Source: an uncultured Clostridia bacterium (GTDB taxonomy: Bacteria > Bacillota > Clostridia > TANB77 > CAG-508). From it: a stretch of DNA of 48,908 nt. Every line of letters starts with the position of its first letter. Positions within the stretch are counted from its first letter, which is position 1. Of this stretch, positions 43,690 to 48,908 are shown piece by piece. The notes under the pieces were generated by a model. The model was not told where the DNA came from, did not search any database, and saw only the letters and a list, made by a program, of their open reading frames with translations. The DNA lies in the NCBI GenBank assembly GCA_904381285.1, contig CAJFII010000014.1:1-48908 (forward strand). The letters are read 5' to 3'. The position numbers and the translations under genes are program-made.

Positions 43690-43785
43690 TTTTTAATCCT
43701 CCTAATTTTTATTTTATTTTTTAGTGATTTTCAGTTCACAACTCTAGTTTAATTAATTTTTTCAAATAAATTATTTTCATTAAAA

Positions 43786-44286
43786 TTATGCATTTTCTTT
43801 TTGTAATTTAACTTGATCAAGTGCAACTGCAAGTTTTGAAATATTTCCAAGTAATGCACCAGCAAGCATAGATAATAATGTTTCTCTTGATGGAAGTTTT
43901 GCAAGTGTTATAATTTCTTCTGCAGTCATTACTTTTCCTTCAATTATTCCACCTTTGATTTTATAAAAATCATTTTTCTTTGAAAATTCATAAATTGCCT
44001 TTGCTGGCTCTAAATAATCTTCTTTTCCAATTATTACGGCTGTTGGTCCAAGTAATGCTTCATCTAATCCTTCAAATCCATCTTCTTGTAATGCACGTCT
44101 TGTAATATTGTTTTTAATTACTTTGTATTCTGCATTTGTTCCTCTTAATGTTTTTCTTAAATTAGTTACATCTGTAACATTAATTCCTCTGTAATCTGCT
44201 AAAAGTACTAACTTTGCTTCTTTAAATGTTTCTGCTAGTTTTGTTACTTCTTCTTGTTTTTGTTTGATAATTTTTTCATTTGCCAT
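43786..44286 (-). CDS. rplJ: 50S ribosomal protein L10
   Basis: A 166-residue L10, the base of the L12 stalk. VVLLADYRGINVTD-like and TNLRKTLRGTNAEYKVIKNN segments are typical. Start follows AGGAGGTGAAAATAAA, directly after the L10 leader RNA. The C-terminal helices that hold L12 dimers are present. Confidence 0.96.
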   Translation of the reverse strand: MANEKIIKQKQEEVTKLAETFKEAKLVLLADYRGINVTDVTNLRKTLRGTNAEYKVIKNNITRRALQEDGFEGLDEALLGPTAVIIGKEDYLEPAKAIYEFSKKNDFYKIKGGIIEGKVMTAEEIITLAKLPSRETLLSMLAGALLGNISKLAVALDQVKLQKENA

Positions 44287-44294
44287 TTTATTTT

Positions 44295-44435
44295 CACCTC
44301 CTGAAATTGGTTATATATTAGAAATTTAAAAACTACTCATGATAGCCATACAAGGTATATCATGAGTAGTTAACCCGCTCATATTTTATATACCTCGGTA
44401 GGACTTAAAATGCCTACTGTCTTTGGCTATTATTT
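44295..44435 (-). ncRNA. Ribosomal protein L10 leader
   Basis: The stretch between rplA and rplJ shows the L10-leader hallmarks: AGCCAAAGACAGTAGGCA, GTCCTACCGAGGT and a strong terminal hairpin (AACTACTCATGATA with TATCATGAGTAGTT), followed by T residues and the rplJ ribosome binding site. L10(L12) complex binds this leader to repress rplJL; the closing hairpin can also act as a terminator. Boundaries are approximate. Confidence 0.85.
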
Positions 44436-44441
44436 AATTAT

Positions 44442-45125
44442 CTATTTTTGGTTTATATATACACTTGGTCCCATTGTAGTAGTTATTGCAACACTCTTAA
44501 TGTATTGACCTTTTGCTGCTGCTGGTTTTGCTTTAATTATAGCTTCAATTATTGTTTCATAATTTTCTAATAATTTTTCTGCACCAAATGATACTTTTCC
44601 AAATCCTAAGTGAATAATATTTGTTTTATCTAAACGATATTCAACTTTACCTGATTTAATTTCAGAAACTGCTTTTGTAACATCCATTGTTACTGTTCCT
44701 GATTTTGGGTTAGGCATTAATCCTTTTGGTCCTAATACTTTACCAAGTCTTCCTACAACCCCCATCATATCTGGAGTTGCAACGATTACGTCATAATCAA
44801 ACCAGTTTTCTTTTTCAATTTTTGGTATTAATTCTTCTGCTCCAACAAAATCTGCTCCAGCTGCTTCAGCTTCTTTTGCTTTATCGCCTTTTGCAAAAAC
44901 TAAAACTCTCAAAGTTTTACCTGTTCCATTTGGAAGTACTACTGTACCTCTAACTTGTTGGTCTGCATGTTTAGAATCTACACCTAATTTTACGTGTAAT
45001 TCTACTGTTTCATCAAATTTAGCTTTTGGGAATTTTTCTATTAATTCTAAAGCTTCTTTTGCTTCATATAATTTTGTAGTATCTACAAGTTTTGAAGCTT
45101 CTTGGTATCTTTTACCTCTTTTCAT
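44442..45125 (-). CDS. rplA: 50S ribosomal protein L1
   Basis: A 227-residue L1 with [14 protein letters not shown] at the start and the signature [21 protein letters not shown]. It binds 23S rRNA at the L1 stalk. Third from the end of the cluster and followed by the L10 leader. Confidence 0.97.
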   Translation of the reverse strand: MKRGKRYQEASKLVDTTKLYEAKEALELIEKFPKAKFDETVELHVKLGVDSKHADQQVRGTVVLPNGTGKTLRVLVFAKGDKAKEAEAAGADFVGAEELIPKIEKENWFDYDVIVATPDMMGVVGRLGKVLGPKGLMPNPKSGTVTMDVTKAVSEIKSGKVEYRLDKTNIIHLGFGKVSFGAEKLLENYETIIEAIIKAKPAAAKGQYIKSVAITTTMGPSVYINQK

Positions 45126-45182
45126 TTTAATCCTCCTTTGGTAATTACGAATATTTCTATTCTCCCATATTTAATTTTTCAA

Positions 45183-45611
45183 TTATTCTGTTACTACAAC
45201 ACCCATTGAACGAGCTGTACCTTTTACCATACTCATTGCTGTTTCAAGTGTTGCTGCATTTAAGTCTTCCATTTTTTGTTCTGCTATTTGTTTTACTTGT
45301 TCCATTGTTATTGTTGCAACTTTTTCTTTATTTGGTTTTCCTGAACCTTTTTCAATTTTTAATGCTTTTTTTATTAAAACTGCAACTGGTGGAACTTTTG
45401 TAATAAATTCGAATGATTTATCTTTATATACTGTAATTACAACTGGTATTATCATTCCTGGTTGATTTGCTGTTCTATCATTAAATTCTTTAACAAATTG
45501 CATAATGTTTACACCGCTTGAACCTAATGCTGGTCCTACTGGTGGAGCTGGAGTTGCTTTTCCTGCTTCTATTTGTAATTTAATTATATTTGAAACTTCT
45601 TTTTCTGCCAT
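45183..45611 (-). CDS. rplK: 50S ribosomal protein L11
   Basis: A 142-residue L11 starting [18 protein letters not shown], with the proline-rich [21 protein letters not shown]. The frame is open further upstream, but AAGGTGG lies 9 bases before ATG 45611 and the length then fits the family. Confidence 0.97.
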   Translation of the reverse strand: MAEKEVSNIIKLQIEAGKATPAPPVGPALGSSGVNIMQFVKEFNDRTANQPGMIIPVVITVYKDKSFEFITKVPPVAVLIKKALKIEKGSGKPNKEKVATITMEQVKQIAEQKMEDLNAATLETAMSMVKGTARSMGVVVTE

Positions 45612-45728
45612 CTGTTTCACCACCTTTTTAATTATAAATAATAAATCTGATTGGTTATATTTTATATTTAGATGAAGATTTACGCTAAAATTATTTTTTG
45701 TATTTTGGCATATAATCTCCAACTTATT

Positions 45729-46265
45729 TTAAACTACTTTTTGAACTTGAGAAAATTCCAAATCTACTGGAGTTTCTCTTCCAAACATGGATACTAATAC
45801 TTTTACTTTATGTTTTTCTTTATTAATTTCTTGTACAACTCCTATAAAATCTACTAGTGCTCCACTTGTTATTCTTACAGTATCATTAACATCATAATCT
45901 ACATTAACTTGTGCTTCTTCAAATCCCATATTTCTTATTTCTTCATCTGTAAGCGGAATAGGATCTGAACCTGAACCAACAAACCCAGTCACACCTCTTG
46001 TATTTCTCACAATGTACCATGATTCCTCTGTTACTATCATTTTAATTAAAACATATCCTGGAAAAACTTTTTTTAGATTTGTTTTCCTTTTTCCATCTTT
46101 TATTTCTATTTGTTCTTCCATAGGAACAACAATTTCAAAGAAAAAGTCCTCTAATTCTCTATTTTTTATAGTTTTTTCTAGGTCTGTTTTAACTTTATTT
46201 TCATAACCTGAATATGTATGAACAACGTACCATTTTGGTTGTAATTCTTTTTCATCTTGAGACAT
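45729..46265 (-). CDS. nusG: Transcription antitermination/elongation factor NusG
   Basis: A 178-residue NusG: the NGN domain starts PKWYVVHTYSGYE and contains VFPGYVLIKM and VRNTRGVTGFVG; the C-terminal KOW domain carries DTVRITSGALVDFIGVVQEI. It binds RNA polymerase and links to ribosome or Rho. Normal position after secE. Confidence 0.97.
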   Translation of the reverse strand: MSQDEKELQPKWYVVHTYSGYENKVKTDLEKTIKNRELEDFFFEIVVPMEEQIEIKDGKRKTNLKKVFPGYVLIKMIVTEESWYIVRNTRGVTGFVGSGSDPIPLTDEEIRNMGFEEAQVNVDYDVNDTVRITSGALVDFIGVVQEINKEKHKVKVLVSMFGRETPVDLEFSQVQKVV

Positions 46266-46300
46266 CTAGCAATAGCCTCCTTCATTTAAACATTTTAAGA

Positions 46301-46651
46301 TTATTCTGAAACAGTATTATCTTGTGAAATAGCATTTTCAAGTGAGATTGCATTACCTTCTATTGTATTGTTTCCTATTGTATTGCTATTTATTGAATTA
46401 GCATCTATGCTATTTGTTTGGCTTGAACTAATAACACTTTTTAATCTATCTATTCCCTGTGTATTTAATTTTTCAAAAACCAAGTCTAGTACAAAAACAA
46501 TAACTGCTGTAATTAATACAATTGTAATAACTGCTGTTGTATTATTTAGTACTTGTTTTGGTGTTGGCCAAATAACTTTTTTTAATTCTGCTTTAAAATC
46601 CTTAAAAAAATGTCTATTATTCTCTTTCTTGCTTTTTGTTTCTTTCGCCAT
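46301..46651 (-). CDS. secE: Preprotein translocase subunit SecE with an Asn-rich C-terminal tail
   Basis: A 116-residue SecE, about 40 residues longer than usual. The core RHFFKDFKAELKKVIWPTPKQVLNN and one membrane helix (TAVITIVLITAVIVFVLDLVF) are normal. After the helix comes a tail rich in Asn, Ser, Thr and Ile (SNTIGNNTIEGNAI, ISQDNTVSE) that would lie outside the membrane. A very similar low-complexity segment occurs in the M23 protein at 16444-17370. Confidence 0.92.
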   Translation of the reverse strand: MAKETKSKKENNRHFFKDFKAELKKVIWPTPKQVLNNTTAVITIVLITAVIVFVLDLVFEKLNTQGIDRLKSVISSSQTNSIDANSINSNTIGNNTIEGNAISLENAISQDNTVSE

Positions 46652-46674
46652 TTTTTACCCTCCTAAAAATAGCT

Positions 46675-46839
46675 CTATTTAGTTTCTTTATGTGTTGTAC
46701 GTTTTTTACAGAATTTGCAATACTTTACAATTTCTAATCTATCAGTATTGTTTCTTTTATTTTTTGAAGTAATATAATTTCTTCTTTTACATTCTGTACA
46801 TTCTAATGTTATGTGTTCTCTTGGTCCTTTTGCAGCCAT
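46675..46839 (-). CDS. rpmG: 50S ribosomal protein L33
   Basis: A 54-residue L33 with both zinc-type Cys pairs (ECTEC, YCKFC). ATG 46839 follows GGAGGTG; the open frame extends to 46926 but that part has no family match. First gene of the operon. Confidence 0.95.
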   Translation of the reverse strand: MAAKGPREHITLECTECKRRNYITSKNKRNNTDRLEIVKYCKFCKKRTTHKETK

Positions 46840-46916
46840 GTTAAATACACCTCCGTAATCTCTTTCCTTACTTTTAAAAACGATGTGAGCATACTTTCTA
46901 AACAATATGCTAAAAT

Positions 46917-46945
46917 AGTTTATCACAAATCGTTGACAGTGTCAA
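46917..46945 (-). promoter_or_regulatory. Sigma-A promoter of the rpmG-secE-nusG-rpl operon
   Basis: TTGACA (46945-46940), 17-base spacer, TAAACT (46922-46917). The -35 forms half of a perfect palindrome TTGACA-C-TGTCAA (46933-46945). Confidence 0.75.
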
Positions 46946-46983
46946 TATTTATAGCCGTTTTTTCGGTAAATTTTGTTAATTTT

Positions 46984-47436
46984 TTATCTATCAAAGTCAC
47001 TCCCTTTTAATAATGTGACTTTATTTTCTTCTTTATTATGCTTTGATTCCCCATTTACTTTTGTTTCTTGTGCATATTTTTCTAACTTTATCTTTCCTTC
47101 TACCATTTTATTGATTGTTTTTTCTTTATTAAGTTTTGTTTCTTTTTTTCTGTGAATATTAAGTTCATACTTTTTTTCATATCTATAATGTCTATATTCT
47201 TGGATTTTTTCAGTTACATATAATTTAATTGTAGTAAGAATAACATATATTGCATTTAGTGGTAATTTTATAGTATCTTTTATGCTTAATTTAGTAGTAG
47301 ATTCTTTATTATCTATCATATTTGATTGAATCATATTTTCTAAATTCATAATACCTTTAGCCAATATGTTACAGTTCTCTCTAAATTCAATAGTTTCGTA
47401 AGTTTCTCTTAGTAGTTTTTCTTCTAAATTCTCCAT
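46984..47436 (-). CDS. Hypothetical basic coiled-coil protein
   Basis: A 150-residue, Lys/Glu-rich protein, predicted helical. A central hydrophobic stretch (KLPLNAIYVILTTIKLYV, about 60-77) could associate with the membrane. The C-terminal half (residues 80-150) is highly charged. No family recognised. It begins 3 bases after the flavin reductase stop and is probably co-transcribed with it. The ribosome binding site is weak. Confidence 0.55.
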   Translation of the reverse strand: MENLEEKLLRETYETIEFRENCNILAKGIMNLENMIQSNMIDNKESTTKLSIKDTIKLPLNAIYVILTTIKLYVTEKIQEYRHYRYEKKYELNIHRKKETKLNKEKTINKMVEGKIKLEKYAQETKVNGESKHNKEENKVTLLKGSDFDR

Positions 47437-47438
47437 AA

Positions 47439-48014
47439 TTATTTTCTTCTTTTTTTCTTTTTTTGAACAGAAAATCCAAATTTTCCAACCTTTTTACCAA
47501 GTAGATAATATCCACCATTTGCATATGCAATTAAATTACACTTACTTATATCAAATGCACCGTTTTTGTCTATATATTTTTCATCTGCATTAATGGCTAA
47601 TACTTCTGCAATAAATGTATGATGACTTCCAAATTCTTTTATTTCTTTTACCTTGCATTCAACTGAAACTGGAGATTCTTCTATCATAGGGCATTTAACA
47701 AAATTTGCTTTTTGCTTTGTTAAATGCATTTCTTTAAATTTATCTACATCTCTTCCAGATTTTACACCACACCAATCTGTAGCAAATGCCAATTGTTCAG
47801 TTGTTAAATTTATTACAAATTCTCCTTGGTCTTTTATTAAATTATATGAATATCTGGTTGGTCTTACACTAATATATACCATTGCAGGATTTGTATTTAA
47901 TATTCCTGTCCATGCTACAGTAATTATATTTGATTTTTCCATAGTTCCACAACTCACCATTACAGCTGGTATAGGATATATAAAAGTTCCTGGTTTCCAC
48001 ATTACTTTACTCAT
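47439..48014 (-). CDS. Flavin reductase family protein
   Basis: A 191-residue split-barrel FMN-binding protein: KPGTFIYPIPAVMVSCG, NIITVAWTGILNTNPAMVYISVRP and FVINLTTEQLAFATDWCG are typical of the flavin reductase-like/flavoredoxin family. It uses NAD(P)H or reduced ferredoxin for electron transfer to FMN. A Lys/Arg-rich C-terminal end (KKKKRRK). The start follows AGGAGAATAATAAA. Confidence 0.88.
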   Translation of the reverse strand: MSKVMWKPGTFIYPIPAVMVSCGTMEKSNIITVAWTGILNTNPAMVYISVRPTRYSYNLIKDQGEFVINLTTEQLAFATDWCGVKSGRDVDKFKEMHLTKQKANFVKCPMIEESPVSVECKVKEIKEFGSHHTFIAEVLAINADEKYIDKNGAFDISKCNLIAYANGGYYLLGKKVGKFGFSVQKKKKRRK

Positions 48015-48018
48015 TTTA

Positions 48019-48489
48019 TTATTCTCCTATTTCTTTATCAGTATTATTAACAAATTTTCCATTTATCACGGGCGTAAATTTCATTTCTTTTTTTCCTTCC
48101 TCTATTGGTCGTTGATTATCTATTTTATTCACATATTCTCTTATTTTCCTATTGAATTCGTCTGCTTTTTGTTGCATAGAAGTTTCAGCTTTTAAGGTAT
48201 TTTTTTTAACTTGGTAATGTTCTCTAACACTTTTATCCAGGTACTCATCAAATACTTGTTCATATACAGAGTCAAATACTTTCAAAATATCATTTACTTC
48301 TTCTTTTATTTTTTCACTTATTCTATCTGATTCTACTAGTAATATATTTGATATTTCACTCCTTACAGTTTCTTTTATTCTCCCTTCATTTTCTAAAGTT
48401 AATGTCTCTTGTCTTGCTATTTTTTGTAGAATTTGTTTAACTATTTTTTTCGCTAAATTAACATGTTTATTGTTTTCGTGATTCCCCAC
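48019..48489 (-). CDS. Hypothetical coiled-coil protein
   Basis: A 156-residue helical, charged protein (AKKIVKQILQKIARQETLTLENEG, ISEKIKEEVNDILKVFDSVYEQ). No domain recognised. First of three closely spaced genes (the next starts 5 bases after its stop). Start ATG 48489 with AAAGGAGAAG upstream. Confidence 0.6.
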   Translation of the reverse strand: MGNHENNKHVNLAKKIVKQILQKIARQETLTLENEGRIKETVRSEISNILLVESDRISEKIKEEVNDILKVFDSVYEQVFDEYLDKSVREHYQVKKNTLKAETSMQQKADEFNRKIREYVNKIDNQRPIEEGKKEMKFTPVINGKFVNNTDKEIGE

Positions 48490-48550
48490 TATAAATCTTC
48501 TCCTTTTTCACTTATTTTTAAGTATATCATTTACTGTCTATAAAGTAAAG

Positions 48551-48597
48551 AAATCATACTTAAAAAACTATTTCTAGTTTCTTAAGTATGATTTCTT
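48551..48597 (-). terminator. Terminator of the rRNA operon
   Basis: AAATCATACTTAA and TTAAGTATGATTT form a stem just downstream of the 5S gene, with a T-rich stretch between. Confidence 0.75.
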
Positions 48598-48611
48598 AAA
48601 AAAATAAAAAA

Positions 48612-48727
48612 CCTGGCGACGACCTATTTTACCAGCAGGGTAACCCACAAGTATCTTCGGCACAAGAGAGCTTAACTTCTGTATTCGGTATGGGAACAGG
48701 TGTTTCCTCTCTGTTATCATCACCAGA
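48612..48727 (-). rRNA. rrf: 5S ribosomal RNA
   Basis: The reverse strand reads the typical 5S core, including CACCTGTTCCCATACCGAA, GAAGTTAAGCTCT and GTGGGTTACCCTGCTGG, with ends CTGGTGATGA and TCGTCGCCAGG pairing as helix I. Ends are approximate to a few bases. Confidence 0.97.
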
Positions 48728-48823
48728 AATCTTCAGTATGCTTCTTCTTAGCACACTCAAAAATACATAGATATATGACTCTCTCTTCCTCTAAACTTTC
48801 CTCTAGATTTCCACCTTTTTTCG

Positions 48824-48908
48824 TGGTTAAGCCCTCGATTTATTAGTATTGGTCAGCTTAATACATTACTGCACTTACACCTCCAACCTATCTCCATGTA
48901 GTCTTCAT
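48824..48908 (-). rRNA. rrl: 23S ribosomal RNA, 3' end (partial)
   Basis: The reverse strand carries GGAGATAGGTTGGAGGTGTA, GTGCAGTAATG and TGACCAATACTAATAAATCG followed by AGGGCTTAACC, the conserved 3' end of 23S rRNA. The gene continues outside the window. The roughly 95-base spacer to 5S has no tRNA. Confidence 0.95.

Noticed and set aside
48728..48823. tRNA gene in the 23S-5S spacer
   Set aside because: No cloverleaf, T-loop GTTCGA-type motif or CCA end on either strand.
1..48908. CRISPR array, prophage or IS element
   Set aside because: No regularly spaced direct repeats, integrase, phage structural genes or DDE transposase; the Rpn-family gene is the only transposase-related item.

Overview
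The window looks like chromosome from an AT-rich, spore-forming Clostridia-type Firmicute, probably an uncultured gut lineage. The evidence is strongly A/T-biased codons, AGGAGG-type ribosome binding sites, near-consensus sigma-A promoters with 17-base spacers, the sporulation genes yyaC and a spoIVFA/spoIVFB-like pair, AddB rather than RecB, and the ribosomal gene order. The species cannot be fixed from the sequence alone.

Layout. 1-787: truncated prepilin-like coiled-coil gene. 999-4587: ferrous iron genes feoA and feoB, separated by an HD-GYP gene. 4671-7441: three-gene ABC exporter operon behind a leader with a terminator hairpin. 7473-9643: divergent glycosyltransferase and polysaccharide deacetylase. 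9676-12224: patatin, a small Cys-rich protein, and the rpsF-ssb-rpsR operon. 12282-15697: Rpn-family gene and a large prepilin/sulfatase-modifying-factor-like surface protein. 15752-21695: M50 and M23 sporulation-type proteases, a toxin-antitoxin trio, yyaC, topB. 21712-22455: lipoprotein gene between two inverted copies of a 27-base palindrome. 22551-24947: leuS. 24961-26812: two genes of visibly different base composition, probably imported. 26928-43155: a putative metallopeptidase, a GltD-like flavoprotein, DUF5662, uracil-DNA glycosylase, LD-carboxypeptidase, pgeF, addB, a DUF2207 protein, an OGG-type glycosylase, YitT, a degenerate radical-SAM protein, rnc, acpP and plsX. 43321-46945: the rpmG-secE-nusG-rplK-rplA-rplJ-rplL cluster with an L10 leader and no rpoBC after it. 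46984-48908: three small genes, then 5S and the 3' end of 23S rRNA.

Most striking observation: five native genes (feoB, an ABC permease, patatin, pgeF, the DUF2207 gene) are interrupted at ten places in exactly the same way. At each place an in-frame CGG codon is followed by A, and skipping the C restores the correct frame with GGA (Gly), often at a conserved glycine. All ten fit the form NNN-CGG-A. Elsewhere I find only five in-frame CGG codons that must be read as ordinary arginine: three in the two foreign-looking genes, one in the palindrome-flanked lipoprotein gene and one in a small Cys-rich gene. In the last two, a +1 shift would meet UAA at the very next codon. This suggests either systematic +1 recoding (a CGGA-to-Gly signal, or an undecodable CGG) or a remarkably phase-specific artefact. 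It is the main lead of this window.
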